From contig VNWV01000007.1 in assembly GCA_009801085.1 (NCBI GenBank), forward strand, positions 1,116,001 to 1,180,000: a stretch of 64,000 bases of DNA, in the 5' to 3' direction. The DNA is from Lasiodiplodia sp. COLG20. Lineage: Eukaryota; Ascomycota; Dothideomycetes; Botryosphaeriales; Botryosphaeriaceae. Position numbers and translations under genes: made by a program. Within the stretch, counting starts at the first letter, position 1, and every line of letters starts with the position of its first letter. Of the stretch, positions 20,195 through 31,966 are shown one piece after another. Under the pieces are notes generated by a model. That model ran no database searches and was not told where the DNA came from. It worked only from the letters and a program-made list of their open reading frames with translations.

Positions 20195-23100
20195 ATGTCG
20201 CAGTGGCGGATCAAAGGCTACGTCCTGGACTCAGATGAGGACGAAGACCTTGATCTCGATGATTCCTCCACACCGAAGCCGCCGGAGGCAGAGACAGTGC
20301 CTGTTGGGGGGACCGAGGTGACGACAGATCCCCAGGTCGGCCAATTTCAATCACCAAACGGCGCGGGCGAAATCCCACTGGGAAGCCAGGATGAACTTGC
20401 GTTGGACAGCTCGCAAAATGGATTACTCGAAGAACCCCGGTTACGCCTGGACACCAAGGCGAACGGTCTCTCCCCGCAATGTGGGCCCCACGCATATCCC
20501 AGCTCTCACACTGTCAACACACGTCTGCCTGTTTCCTCGGTCGAGGTCCCGATTACCGGTCATCCCAGCTCGGATATTGCCACCGAGAGCTCCACGAATG
20601 CGCTCTCGGGCAGGTTTCTCGCTACGCAACTCTTTTCGGATGAGCAATTGACCTCTACCCCGGGAGTCGTTCCCCAAATCCTGCCTCAGAGGCCTGTGAC
20701 GCCGGTGCGCCAGGATGATGACATGGACGAATTGCAGCAAGACAATATTTCTGCTTTCTCGAGCCCTCTCAGTGACGCCAGGTCTGACATTGAACCTCCT
20801 GACTATTTGACATCATCGCCACCACTTGCTGCGTCACGGCGAGAGGTTCCAGGCCAGACCAGTAATGGGCTTCAGCAATCGGTTCGAGTGATGATACCTC
20901 CACGGTCAACAATCAATCTGGATGAAGCGACTGCCGAGGAGATTCAGATGAGACGAGCATTGAGAAAGCGAAATCCCATCCAGGTTCATCCATATCTCTT
21001 GGAAGCTGAAAAGTACAGACAGAACCTCAAGTCCAGAGGGTTGAAGCCTGTGAACGTTGCTCCAGAGCATCATCGGCATCACGGGCAGAAGCACGGAATG
21101 GGCCACGGAGAAAGCCAAGAGCTAGATTCTCAAGATAGGGATTTTGTGGTTGATCACACTCAATCGAGTAGTGTACGACACAGTTCGCCTGTTCAGCTGC
21201 CATCCTCACCGCCTAACCTCGAACGGGCAACATCGGTTCCAATTCGACCAAGCCTTGGGGCTGATCCAAACGATATGGGCATGAACGTCGACGATGAAGA
21301 CTTCGAATTCCCGGATTTGAGTGTACTGTTGCGCAAGAAGCATGACGGCAGTGTCCAGCAGAGCTTCAAGCGGCGGAAGACACTACACACGTTTTCCAAG
21401 AAGGGATTACTCAACAGGAGTAGCTCACTACGTCAACCGCCCCAGACCAGCACGAACCTGATACAGCAAGCCAACGCAGTGTTGGACGTGCCACCCTCCC
21501 CGCCCACCTCCGAAACCCTTCCGTATCACAATGAGCAGCTGCGACACCCTCATCGCCCTCCACGACTACGACACTTATCACCAATTCGGCTGCCACAACC
21601 TCCAACGCCAGCTACGTCATCTACGAGAAAGCCACTTCAGACAAGACGAGTAGATTCCGACTCTGATGACGAACCCCCTATCAGTACTTCGCGGCATCGC
21701 GGGCTCCAGCGTACGACTTCTGTCACGGTTGTCTCCTCTGATTCCTCCGATGAGGAAGATGAGGAACACGGGGGTCAAGATCAAGGCCTAAGGCAAGCAA
21801 GAAAACGGATAAAGGGCGTTCTTCCTGCATCGTGGTTGAGGCTTGACCAGCAGGCTCAAGCCGTCCGAAAGCCGTCCGCAGGTCCATCGCGTCACCACAG
21901 ACGGGATTCCGACGCTTCTACTCGCCCAGGAACTACGACATCAGGCTTGGGGTCTCGTCGCGCCAGTCCAGCTCCTTCCAATCCACAAAGTAATGCTGGA
22001 CCGATCACTATCGAGGATGATCACAGTGAATCCGGTGCTGATTCGGCTTCAACCACCGTTCCCCAGCCGCGGCGTAATCTTGAAGCAGACCTCGGATTTG
22101 CCGATAGCTTTGAAGAGGCGGGTGTTTTTGAGGTCCAAGAACACGACTGGATTGACCCGATGCTACCCTCGACTTCACGACACACTGCAAGGAAGAAGAC
22201 TGGGAAGAAGCGGCAGCTGAAGCTAACGGATTCTATGGCTATCCGGGTAGAATCCCATCAACTTGACCGATCAGAGCGGCCCACCCATTCCAAAGTTGCG
22301 CGCGGCGGGAAATCCAGGCAGAAAGCGAACAATGGACAGCGGTCGAAGCGTGTGCCTAGAAGTCGAGCGCCGGAACTGAGCATTCTTGATGCCCCGATCT
22401 TCAATAATGAGGAGTCTGCAAGGGTTCCCCAATTCCTCAAGATTGCTGCTCGTCAAGCGCGACGGCATCCAAACAAAGGCAGACACAGCCCAACCAACAA
22501 GCTCATCAGGCTGCAGACTGAGGCTGATACTGAAGACGCGAACCTTGCACTTCGTGAGTGGCGTGCGGGTAGAGTGAAGCGTTCGACGAGGGACGGTGCA
22601 AACACTCGGACGGTACGACCACCTCTGTACGATCGGGTTGCCAATCTACAGGGTCAGCCTCATCAGCAACATCTGCCGGAACCCGAGAAGCTTCAGAGAA
22701 ACAATGATCCAAGAAGGGTGGATGAAGCGTCCGGCACAGAAGGCGATAAAAGCGACGCTGGTCAATCTAGGATGCGTCAGACGAGGCTCGACCCAATGGT
22801 ATTGTCCAGAGATACTTCACCGACGCCTTCCAAATCTCGCCGACCAAAGCCAAAAATCAGCATTGCACACAGACCCCCATCATTAAAAGCAAAGTCAGGG
22901 CAGTCAAAGTACAAGACTGCTCAACTAGAGAGATCTGAAAATGAGCATGAGTCACGAGATCGTGCGGCTGCTTTTCGCAGAAAACTTTCAAAGCTGGACC
23001 GCATGTACGACAGCATTAATCGAGTTCAGTTTCGGGACGCTTGGACAGGCCGGGTTCGCAATCCCCGACTGGAAAGATTTCTCCAGGATGATGATGAAGT

Positions 23101-26100
23101 CGCACCTTTACTGAGCCTTGATCCTGCACCGACCGATGTTGTTCCCAGCGTCGAGAGAGAAGCTTCCCAACCTCCGCCCAAGCCAAGGAGAAGACTCAAG
23201 GCGAAAGTTCAACGTGTCGATGTTGAAACACGCGAGTATAGACAGCCAAGCGACCCCGTACCTCAAATCCAGGAGCGGCTCTCTTCACCTCCGTCTCAAG
23301 CTGTTCCCATTGTGGCTCCTCGACTGGAAGGTCTCGGGCCATACGGCACTCGATATCCTACCGATTTTGATGTTTCTCGACTATGGTCGGGGACATTTTT
23401 CCATGAGAGTACAATGATAGGCAGTGGTGAGTTCCAAAAGGCGTTGGATGTTAACCGCCGCGACATGGATTCGCCTGCTGGAGTTTCCACCTTCAGCCAC
23501 GATGGCACAGTTTTCCGATGGGGTGCTTGGACTGAAGAGTTGGCGTCTGAGATGGCACACCTCCTCTCGTCCTCTGTGTCTCGTCTGGAGAATGTCCAGA
23601 ACCGAACGCAGGATGAGCCATCCGACGTCTCCCTATCGCTGGCTTTGATGGATTATCTTTGCCTCTTGAGAAACATTTCTCGATACTTTTCGACAAACCT
23701 GCATTTCTTGGATCCTGTCGACCGCCGTTCGTTTGCGACGAGAATGCAGAATCTGCTTGATTCGGCGTCTGGAAGCGTCCTTGCGGACCTCGCAAATCTA
23801 TCTGGCAATCCTTTTCAGGAAAATGGTGTTCAGAGAATGCAACTACGGTTATCACTGCTGCTAGCATTGTTAGCGTTCCAAGTCACACGGATTGCTGAAC
23901 AACAAGACGCGGCTCCGGGTCAAGAAAGCACAGATCTACTGTTCAAAGCACTCATAAAGCCAACCCTGCAATCTGTTCTCCGAAAAGGAATGGGTGAGCT
24001 GCGCAGCTACACTGATGAGAATTGCCGTTACACCGCTCGAGAACAAGGCATACGCGAGGACAGGGTAGCTGTTGAAACCGTCGTCATGGTCAATCATATG
24101 CTCCTCGCTCGCGGAACGCCACAATGGTCATTTTGGGACCTTGTCAAGAATGAATGGAGTTCTTCAGTAGCAAAGTTTTGCCATGTTCAATCGTTCGAAC
24201 GCTTGTGGTACGACGTCTTTGTCCTACTTCCATACATGGAACTTGATTCAGACGGTCTTATCAAGCCAGGACACCACATTCACTCCGCCCAGGGAGATTG
24301 GTCAGTAGTTGTGCCGATTCTCAATAGACTCTTTGCACTCTACGGAGAGACGGCACAGACTAACGAGGCATCCGTCAACGTTTATGTCCGGTCTTGTTTG
24401 ATTAGGTGCTACAATCTTATGCATACCTGGGGTTGGAAGAAGTGTGACTCTCTGCTCACCTCAGTCTTCGACTTCTTCTCGCGTCGAGGATTCAATAACC
24501 TACATAACGAGGAAAGCAAGGGTTCGCCGCGCTTCTTGGAGGATTTGCACCAACATCCTCGGTTGGATATCCAACCGGATGATCGAACATTCCACGTTTT
24601 CTTGAAAATTCTTGCTGTCGGTTTCAACTGCCTGCGGCTGATTTGCAAAGAAAGGCAGATCCAGAACATTGCCTGGCGACTGGTGCCAAATCACCGGCGA
24701 ACCTACCACAAGGAAGAAGAGTTGAGACATGAAGATTTGGATGGGTTACGCAATCAGCATGACCTGCTGTGCACCTTGTACTGGGCCTCGCCACCAGGCT
24801 TCAGGCCGCGCTTAACGTCCTTACGCAACCTTGTGGACCAAACCAGATCTCACAGGGAGGTTTGTCGTCTCAGTGTCCGAGCTTGGTCGAATCTCGTCAG
24901 GTATCAGATATCCACTACCGAAGGCAAAGAGCCTCTGGAGCCGTTTGCAGATTGGTTCAAGGAAATCATCTCCCAGAACTTGGCCCAGTACAGGCAGGCG
25001 AGATCCGAGGCCGAAACTCAATATGAAGCTGCTCGATCCGCAGGAAACGACAACATTTCAGCCGAACAGCTCCAGTTGACCGTCAAGAACAATCAAGCAC
25101 AGATAATCGCCACACTTGGAGATGCCGTGTACGGTATGAAAGCGGCAATTGTAGCGGCTCATGACACAGAAAGCGCCACCTCGCTGCTGGACACGTCCGC
25201 AATAGCTGATGTCTTCAAATTGTTTGACGCCAAGAACGCGCAGGTCGGAAAGATCATCGCGGAAGTGCTAGAAGTTTTCCAAGCCTACCTCAAATTTGTT
25301 CAGACCAAAGAAAGTCAAGTAGAAAGCCAACAAGTGAGCGAAGACAGTCAGGACTACGGAGGCGGCTTCAGTCTCGAGGATATCGAACCAACGGCCCTCA
25401 AAAGCGCAACTACCCTCCAGTCCTCCGTCGACTTTCTCCATGACGCCGTATGGCATTTGGTTTCGAGCTGCTTTGGTGCCGACACCGCACCCAGCGACCT
25501 TCTTCTCACGAAGGTGGTGGAGACATGGACTATGATTGCGCATCATTCCGTTAGTAAAGGCCAAAGAGGGTGGGGCAGTTTTCTGGATTCCTACCATGCG
25601 AACTCGTGGCGCCAACTACAGGACACGGAACAGACACGCAGATACACGGCCCTCTTCATGGCGATGGTGTTGGATCAGGATGCTCGCAGCTACGACGAGA
25701 ACAAGGATGACATATTCTGGTCCTGGTTTATGTCGCTGGTCGAGCGCGAGTCTACGCTGAAATTCCAGCACCGGCTTACGACGAGTCTCATCAACAGAGA
25801 TCCCGATCACCCGCTGTTCAGGAATCTACCCTTCTTGGTGGACCCGAGAAGCTGCCGTGTCGACATCAAGCTACCCGAGTTCCGCCAACGGCGGTTGAGC
25901 TTGATATCAAGCGTACTGTCCAACATGCGGGACGACTACGAAGCAGCTATGCAAGCAGGCCGCCGAGACCTTCCAGGACTCCGCAGAGAATACACTGAAC
26001 TCATCAGACAGTTCATGGCTACGATGAAGAAGAATTATCTTGATTTGGGACAAAACTCTGACAAAAAGGGGGCCTACGTGGACTTCATCCACAACGTTGT

Positions 26101-27172
26101 CGAATTCCTTCAGCAGCACACGCATGACATCTGTCCCGTCGATCCGTTCTTTACCGATTCAAGCGCATTTCCTTTGCCTGCGACAGACCCGACCTACGTG
26201 GTGGGCAGGCTGAAGAGTTACGTGCCCAAGTTGTTGGAGCAACGTACCCTTAAGCAACTGGTCTCGTTCATGCAAAATGTTTCGGAGCGTGCCGCTGTCG
26301 ACAATGAGCAAGCGTATCTGGCCAGTCAGCTGCGCACGGCAACTGTCGGGATGCCCGAGCATGGCGATGCTCGGAAGCCAACTCTGCGGCAAGTCCTGTT
26401 GTGCGCTATATTCCCTGCGTACATTGAGCAATCATTCAAGACGGTCGCCGGGTGGATTCTCGCCGAACCTCTCCTCCAAGCGTCTCGTCCAATACTCGAG
26501 GAGCTCAACTACCAGGACTGCCAGTACAGCATCTCCGACGCCGGCAGTGTCGGAATCGTTGATACACTCCTCTCGACAATGCTAGATGCTTTGTACAGCA
26601 CAACAGAGCTTCTGATAACCCATTCCGGCCTCCTCGAACAACCTCATGTCCTGCACATCTTGGCCCTGATCTTCAACGCCACGACCGCAACCGTCTTGCC
26701 CGCTTCTCACATCTACCGCCGGACCGGGCGTGCCGTCGGGGCCGTGCAGCGCATCGACGCCTTCAAGGCGTTCAGCCTCTTCGTCGCTTCCAGCATCGTC
26801 AACCCGGAAGACGTCAACGCGTTCTCGCCGTATCCGGCTAGCGATCCGGATCCGCTCGCTGAGGAGCAGACGCAGAGGCTTGCCGAGACGCGGCAGTTGT
26901 GCGCGAGGAACTTGGCGGAAGCGTTGGGCGCCAATCACTGGGCTCAGCAGGGGGAGCAGTACTTCTTGGTCAGGAAAAATGGAAGGAGGGCTATCCACAC
27001 GGTTGTGGGATCACTTGATGAGGAAAGGAAAAGGGTTGTGCTTGCGATTGAGGAGTTTCATGCGAGGCTGAGGCTTGCGTTGTGGGACGGTGAGGAGGAT
27101 TTGAGGGAGAAGCGGAGGAGCGGGAAGAAGGGGCGCTGGCCTATGATGGACGGGGAGATGTTGGTGATATGA
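20195..27172 (+). CDS. mms22: Mms22/Mus7-family DNA repair scaffold
   Basis: One uninterrupted exon of 2325 residues. ATG 20195 starts MSQWRIKGYVLDSDEDED, as in relatives; the frame upstream uses no ATG. Residues 1 to ~1050 are disordered, rich in Ser, Pro, Arg and acidic patches, with many SQ/TQ and SP/TP sites that could be checkpoint or CDK targets. From ~1080 to the end the sequence is a helical repeat-like fold corresponding to the Mus7/Mms22 domain, including FDVSRLWSGTFFHESTMIG at its start. In yeasts the protein works with Rtt101-Mms1 ubiquitin ligase and replication forks to tolerate and repair replication damage in the nucleus. A 7-kb gene with no intron is notable beside neighbours with up to ten introns. 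Confidence 0.87.
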   Translation: MSQWRIKGYVLDSDEDEDLDLDDSSTPKPPEAETVPVGGTEVTTDPQVGQFQSPNGAGEIPLGSQDELALDSSQNGLLEEPRLRLDTKANGLSPQCGPHAYPSSHTVNTRLPVSSVEVPITGHPSSDIATESSTNALSGRFLATQLFSDEQLTSTPGVVPQILPQRPVTPVRQDDDMDELQQDNISAFSSPLSDARSDIEPPDYLTSSPPLAASRREVPGQTSNGLQQSVRVMIPPRSTINLDEATAEEIQMRRALRKRNPIQVHPYLLEAEKYRQNLKSRGLKPVNVAPEHHRHHGQKHGMGHGESQELDSQDRDFVVDHTQSSSVRHSSPVQLPSSPPNLERATSVPIRPSLGADPNDMGMNVDDEDFEFPDLSVLLRKKHDGSVQQSFKRRKTLHTFSKKGLLNRSSSLRQPPQTSTNLIQQANAVLDVPPSPPTSETLPYHNEQLRHPHRPPRLRHLSPIRLPQPPTPATSSTRKPLQTRRVDSDSDDEPPISTSRHRGLQRTTSVTVVSSDSSDEEDEEHGGQDQGLRQARKRIKGVLPASWLRLDQQAQAVRKPSAGPSRHHRRDSDASTRPGTTTSGLGSRRASPAPSNPQSNAGPITIEDDHSESGADSASTTVPQPRRNLEADLGFADSFEEAGVFEVQEHDWIDPMLPSTSRHTARKKTGKKRQLKLTDSMAIRVESHQLDRSERPTHSKVARGGKSRQKANNGQRSKRVPRSRAPELSILDAPIFNNEESARVPQFLKIAARQARRHPNKGRHSPTNKLIRLQTEADTEDANLALREWRAGRVKRSTRDGANTRTVRPPLYDRVANLQGQPHQQHLPEPEKLQRNNDPRRVDEASGTEGDKSDAGQSRMRQTRLDPMVLSRDTSPTPSKSRRPKPKISIAHRPPSLKAKSGQSKYKTAQLERSENEHESRDRAAAFRRKLSKLDRMYDSINRVQFRDAWTGRVRNPRLERFLQDDDEVAPLLSLDPAPTDVVPSVEREASQPPPKPRRRLKAKVQRVDVETREYRQPSDPVPQIQERLSSPPSQAVPIVAPRLEGLGPYGTRYPTDFDVSRLWSGTFFHESTMIGSGEFQKALDVNRRDMDSPAGVSTFSHDGTVFRWGAWTEELASEMAHLLSSSVSRLENVQNRTQDEPSDVSLSLALMDYLCLLRNISRYFSTNLHFLDPVDRRSFATRMQNLLDSASGSVLADLANLSGNPFQENGVQRMQLRLSLLLALLAFQVTRIAEQQDAAPGQESTDLLFKALIKPTLQSVLRKGMGELRSYTDENCRYTAREQGIREDRVAVETVVMVNHMLLARGTPQWSFWDLVKNEWSSSVAKFCHVQSFERLWYDVFVLLPYMELDSDGLIKPGHHIHSAQGDWSVVVPILNRLFALYGETAQTNEASVNVYVRSCLIRCYNLMHTWGWKKCDSLLTSVFDFFSRRGFNNLHNEESKGSPRFLEDLHQHPRLDIQPDDRTFHVFLKILAVGFNCLRLICKERQIQNIAWRLVPNHRRTYHKEEELRHEDLDGLRNQHDLLCTLYWASPPGFRPRLTSLRNLVDQTRSHREVCRLSVRAWSNLVRYQISTTEGKEPLEPFADWFKEIISQNLAQYRQARSEAETQYEAARSAGNDNISAEQLQLTVKNNQAQIIATLGDAVYGMKAAIVAAHDTESATSLLDTSAIADVFKLFDAKNAQVGKIIAEVLEVFQAYLKFVQTKESQVESQQVSEDSQDYGGGFSLEDIEPTALKSATTLQSSVDFLHDAVWHLVSSCFGADTAPSDLLLTKVVETWTMIAHHSVSKGQRGWGSFLDSYHANSWRQLQDTEQTRRYTALFMAMVLDQDARSYDENKDDIFWSWFMSLVERESTLKFQHRLTTSLINRDPDHPLFRNLPFLVDPRSCRVDIKLPEFRQRRLSLISSVLSNMRDDYEAAMQAGRRDLPGLRREYTELIRQFMATMKKNYLDLGQNSDKKGAYVDFIHNVVEFLQQHTHDICPVDPFFTDSSAFPLPATDPTYVVGRLKSYVPKLLEQRTLKQLVSFMQNVSERAAVDNEQAYLASQLRTATVGMPEHGDARKPTLRQVLLCAIFPAYIEQSFKTVAGWILAEPLLQASRPILEELNYQDCQYSISDAGSVGIVDTLLSTMLDALYSTTELLITHSGLLEQPHVLHILALIFNATTATVLPASHIYRRTGRAVGAVQRIDAFKAFSLFVASSIVNPEDVNAFSPYPASDPDPLAEEQTQRLAETRQLCARNLAEALGANHWAQQGEQYFLVRKNGRRAIHTVVGSLDEERKRVVLAIEEFHARLRLALWDGEEDLREKRRSGKKGRWPMMDGEMLVI

Positions 27173-28086
27173 GAGTTCAAGGAAAGCGTAGAGAGTTGCA
27201 TTTTTCGTTCCAAAAGTTCATAGCATAGCTTAGGGTGGTTTAGCGGCATTTGAGAGGCGTTGAGGGGATGATAGAGGTAGAAAATCATTATCATAGCCTG
27301 ATGTGCAAGCTTTTCCAAGACCGATCAATCAACCAGCTGATCTCCCGCTTTCATCGCTTTCCAGACCCCTCTCTGGCGAATCGACTCGGAAATGAGGAAG
27401 CGCTCATTCTATGGCGCTCGCGCTTCCACCAACTCGATACCCCACCTCTTGCCCCCGTCCCTACTTTCAAACCATCCTAGTTTCGTCATGAGTCCACCGT
27501 CATCCTCGCGTAGCGCCTCGACCCCCCTTTCCCGCACAAGTTGTAGCAATTTGTCGCTCCGGCCAACCAGGACCAGCACATCCCCCAGACACTCGACGGA
27601 TCACCATCACACAGGTGAGACGTATATGGCTGCCCGTCTTCTTCATTTATTCTTTTCTTTACCTCTGTATACTTAGATACGCTTTGCTAGTAGCAATACC
27701 ATCCGTCTGTCTTTGGCGATTCACACGGATTATGCAATCCTAGTGTGTTTAGCGAGACCATCAAGACGGCGTTTTATCACATTGCTGCTTGGCTGAGCAA
27801 GGCCGCTCTTTTTTGGGATTCTGCAGTTCCGAATTAGTGTCGAATCTTTCCTTTGATCCGGTCCTGCATAGTTACTTTACCGCCAACCGCCAAAATACTT
27901 CAGTTATCAGCAGAAGTCTATAATCAAACTATAATCAAACAAGTATTACAATAAGAGCGTAGTGTGCTCAAGTCACATTGATAACAGGATATTGCATGCA
28001 AAGGGAGAAATTTTTCTAAAGATAATGAATTGAGATAAACTTAGCACTTACCTACTTACTTACCATTCGGATCCCATCGTACCATT
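27173..28086. other. Convergent spacer, mms22 / small membrane protein
   Basis: 914 bp. A start at 27487 opens 44 Ser/Thr-rich codons that run into a good GTGAGA donor, but only a few codons can be added after any acceptor; see rejected items. Otherwise AT-rich and without recognised content. Confidence 0.4.
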
Positions 28087-28489
28087 TCAGATCCATCCAC
28101 CAGGAAACACCTCCTTCTCCATAATCTCACTAAGCGGATCATCCATCTCCACAGCCTCCATGTCATCAAGACCGTCCTCCTCCTCGTCATCGCTGCCGAC
28201 AGAAAACGCATCATCAGGCGCAACGGAGACTGAATCATCATCACCGTAGATGGAAGAAGACGAAACCGCCGGCGGAAGAGGCGCGGGCATCGCCGACTCC
28301 AACTCAAACGGGTCTCCGAAGCACGAGTCCGTGCAAGCTTCGAAGCGGACGCGGGCGCGCTGGAGGCGGGCGGGGTAGACGGGAGAAGGGTGGTGCAAGA
28401 TGCCGTTCGCGGAGCGGAGGATGGGCGACGACGTCGGAAGGTTGTTCAGCTCGATGGTCGGGCCCAGGCGCGCGGCAATGGGACGGGGG

Positions 28490-28534
<45 letters not shown>

Positions 28535-28680
28535 TTGTTGTTGGCTGCCTCGACGTTGCGGTGATTTGCGTGGCGGCGGCGGCGCTCTTCAACTATGCCA
28601 TAGATGAGCGTGCTGCAGTAAGTACTGAAAAGAATGGAGAGGATAAGAGCTATGGCGATGCCATTGCCGTCGACAGCCAT
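28087..28680 (-). CDS. Hypothetical single-pass membrane protein with poly-Ser
   Basis: Single exon, 197 residues; not recognised. A hydrophobic helix at residues ~8-28 (IAIALILSILFSTYCSTLIYGI) follows a short N-terminus, then a basic stop-transfer EERRRRHANHR. This predicts a signal-anchor protein with the body in the cytosol. An Asn4-Ser13 tract follows, encoded by a trinucleotide repeat, then a Pro-rich segment and a very acidic C-terminal third (SDDEEEDGLDDMEAVEMDD). Probably expressed, because the codon pattern and the helix-plus-Arg layout are sensible; its function is unknown. Confidence 0.55.
28491..28543. repeat. Trinucleotide repeat (TGC/GTT)
   Basis: About thirteen TGC/GCT units followed by four GTT units, coding on the minus strand for poly-Ser and poly-Asn. 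Likely length-polymorphic. Confidence 0.85.
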
Positions 28681-29731
28681 GTTGGATGTCTGGTGTGGAA
28701 ATTCTAGTCGGCGCAGTTAAAGGTTGCGAGGGTAGTCTCAAGTCAGTTCAGAAGCCAGTTCTGCTGCCAGAGATATTTTCGCGTGTGTTGCTGCGTCAAT
28801 GTCTATTTCCCTACGCAGCTTGCTGGTCTTATATCTCGTGATTCATCTGAATTGTTGTTTGTCGAAGACATTGTTCCAGAAATGCCGAGACATGCAAGAC
28901 CAGTGAACAATGCATTGTCACGAAATTCGTAGGGCCATTCTTTGTGCTTTGTTGGTTGTCAACTCAAGCAAGAATCAGTTGCAAAGCTCGTTGGCAATAT
29001 TGTGAACTGGAATAGTCGAAGAGAGCTACAGTCGCATAGCTACAGTCGCAGAAAATTTTTGCTTTCGGTAAAGTTGACTAGGTTTAAGCATAGAGTTTGT
29101 GTGGTCTGATGATGATTTATATGCTTTTACAGATGCCATCGCGCATAGATCAAGACCGGAGGTAAATGGGTCGATATCTGTTAAACGGTTAGATGGCATG
29201 TTGATCAACCCCTTTCGACCCAAGCACCCGTCGAGCGGCGCACCATCGTGGTAGCGTGAGAGAACATGGGAATTATGCAGCTTAAGCGCTTAACAGATCA
29301 TCATGGTTAAACGGACGAATGGGCTGCAGGTGCTGTGAAAGGCGGCAAAGCGGTTAAGCGTCTGAGTGGCGCCGAAGAATCCTTCCCGAGCCCGACCGGA
29401 CGACATCTGATCGACCGCACATCAGCCTCGCCGTACCGTACCCACCACCCACGTTGTCGGGTCTGGCCGCCCGGTCCCTGCAAATTGCGGAGAGAAACAG
29501 CCGCGGAGGAGCAGTGAGTCTGTGAGATGAGGCTGTTGTGGCTGAGAAAGAGCGCCTCTTGTCCGTGAGTTCCCTCGAGAAAACGAGAAGGGGCTTATAC
29601 TGTGTCATCCCACCTAAGCGCATAATTGGACAAATCCACTGCAGGATTCGGCATTTGCGAAGACGCTCGCCTAAGGCTTCACCCCTGACATTCCGTCAAT
29701 ACCTCTGCCGCTGCAGCGGGTATTGGTGGCC
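28681..29731. promoter_or_regulatory. Divergent upstream region of the sugar transporter
   Basis: 1051 bp between two start codons. Contains a short tandem duplication of AGCTACAGTCGCA near 29024-29050 and several GGTTAA/TTAAGC words between 29170 and 29360. No gene was recognised. The length fits a regulated promoter. Confidence 0.4.
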
Positions 29732-31518
29732 ATGGGGTACACGACGCTTTGGAAGTGCTTGTCCCCGAAAAAGTTGAATATCTCCATCCAGATATTCTCT
29801 CTAATCAGCATATTCTTCGAGGGATATGACCAGGGGGTCATGGGTGGGGTCAACGCCTCGCCTAGATACGTACAAGAAGTGGACATTGGTCTACCAAATG
29901 GGACTGTGACAGATCAAGTTCATCAAGGAGGCATCGTGTCTGTTTATTACCTTGGTTGTATTGTTGGTTGTTTTGCTGGCGGCTGGGCAGCCGACAGGGT
30001 TGGGCGAATCAACGGGCACGTGCTTCTAATCCCAGGGATTGTTCCGAATGCTGATTTGACACTAGGCTCTTCGTCGGATCCATCTTTGCTCTCATCGGAG
30101 GTGCTTTGCAGGCTGCCAGTCAATCGAGCGATTTCATCATCGTGGCTCGTGTTGTAACAGGCCTTGGAACCGGTGCCTTGACTGGAATCACGCCAGTTCT
30201 TGTCTCCGAGACGTCCACAGCCTCACACCGTGGAGGCTACCTAGGATATGTATTCATTGCCAACTGTACAGGTGCACACTTGGAACAGCAGTGACTTTTA
30301 CTTACCATGTTTACAGATCTTGGCATCTCGGTTGCGTATTGGCTTAGCTTTGGCCTCGCTTTCATTGATGGCGGGTATTCGGATGTTCGGTGGCGTCTTC
30401 TACTCGCCTTCCAGTGCTTTCCGGCGCTTCTTTTGCTCGTCGGTGTCAAAATGCTGCCAGATAGTCCTCGCTACCTCGCAGTTGCTGGAAAGCATGACGA
30501 AGCAAGGGAAGTGCTAGAGCATATCCGCGGCAGCTATGATGCCGAGGTAGAAATGGAATACCTAGAAATTGCGGCTGTTGCAAAGAAGAGTATGAAGAGC
30601 TCGCCTCTTCAATTTGGCAAAATCCTGATTGGGAAAGGCGGGAAAAGGGGGCATCATTTAGGCCGGCGCGCTTGGCTCTGCATGTGGCTTCAGATTATGG
30701 CGTCGTGGACTGGGATAACAGTGAGCGCATGTTCCATTGTCCACGTCTTCCGCTAACCGCCCGGAAAAGGCCGTGACTGCATATTCACCAGTGCTCCTCT
30801 CGGCAGCCGGCTATTCTCGACTCACGCGGAACGGGCTGGCAGGTGGCTTGAATACAGTTGGTATAGTAGGCACGATCATCAGTGCCAAGATCGTTGATCG
30901 CTTCGGGCGTCGTGTGTGCCTGATGGGTGGAGCGGCAAGTTTGTTTGCCGTGAACCTCATCGCGGGAGCTCTCTACGAGGCAGCACGATGGCAGCCAGAG
31001 AAGGCGACACAACTTGCGCCAGCAGCCGTGACGATGTTATTCCTCTTCAATATCTGTTATGCAGCGACATGGGGGACAGTGTCGTTCCTTGTGCCGACGG
31101 AAATTTGGTCTTCTGACATGCGTGCGCAGGGCAATGGGTTCGGTATTACCGGGTGGGCAATCGGCGTTGGATGGACCGTGTTGGTCAATCCGATCATGTT
31201 CGAGACGCTGAAGAACCGAGCATATTTCCTCCTTGCAGGGCTCAACTTGGTGTGGATCCCAATCGTATACCTGTGTAGGTTGTGTCCCAAGTCGAGACGG
31301 ACAGAAGGCTGACGCTGGATCAAGTCTACCCCGAAACGGCGGGCAGGTCGCTCGAATCGATCGATGTGTTGTTTTCGACCACAAGCCCATTCAGCTGGGC
31401 GATGGAGCAGGCGTACAAAGAGCATGGGGATATCCTTGCGGGGAGAGAAGCGTCAGTGAGTTTGGCAAAATTGGACGAGAAGCCACAGCGTCTGAGGGAT
31501 GAAAGCATGGCATTGTAG
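29732..31518 (+). CDS. MFS sugar transporter
   Basis: Five exons: 29732-30015, 30066-30265, 30317-30720, 30770-31274, 31325-31518; 528 residues with about 12 transmembrane helices. Signature motifs of the sugar porter family are present: FEGYDQGVMGG in helix 1, AADRVGRING (motif A), RVVTGLGTGALTG, PDSPRYL after helix 6, KIVDRFGRR, and VPTEIWSSDMRAQGNG. The end reads FYPETAGRSLESIDVLF, the C-terminal signature. Such proteins sit in the plasma membrane and import hexoses, pentoses or related polyols; the substrate is not readable here. Intron 1 (30016-30065) requires a GC donor (GG|GCACGT) to keep RINGLFVG in frame. A Zn2Cys6 regulator follows 450 bp downstream on the same strand, suggesting a small catabolic module. 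Confidence 0.9.
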
Positions 31519-31966
31519 GAACGACGAGCAGCGAGTGACAGCGCGGCGCAAACAAGCAGGGGTCTCGGTCCGACGATGCTGTGGTCCGTGGAAGAGATAA
31601 AATGCGTAGGCGCAAGGCTGCCAAGGGAATGGAGGAGAGGGTCTCGTACCGTCTGCGCCTCGTGCCATGGTGCGGCTGCGGTGCTGCAGTGTTGTCGGCG
31701 AGCAGCAGGGTAGGTGCTGCTCTCAATGGCATTGCTAGGCTCTTGGGTACAGCATGAGGCGCGGTGGTTGCGAGTGAGTGTGTTCGGAGGTGGCGCCGGA
31801 AGTTCGCTGAACGGCACAAACGGCAACCTAAAGCGCGGCGGGGCGGGCGCACGCGCCAGTCTGGGGTGGCTCCACCCAGACCACTCACATCACCGCGTCA
31901 ACAACAATTTTCCCCAGACGCCAGTACGCATTGCCGTTCAGGCGCGCTTCCAGCAATCAGTTCTAA
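31519..31966. promoter_or_regulatory. Spacer, transporter to regulator
   Basis: 448 bp containing the transporter 3' UTR and the regulator promoter; no motif recognised. Confidence 0.4.

Noticed and set aside
27487..27700. Short Ser/Thr-rich protein starting at 27487
   Set aside because: The start and a GTGAGA donor are attractive, but any spliced continuation ends within a few codons; too weak to annotate.
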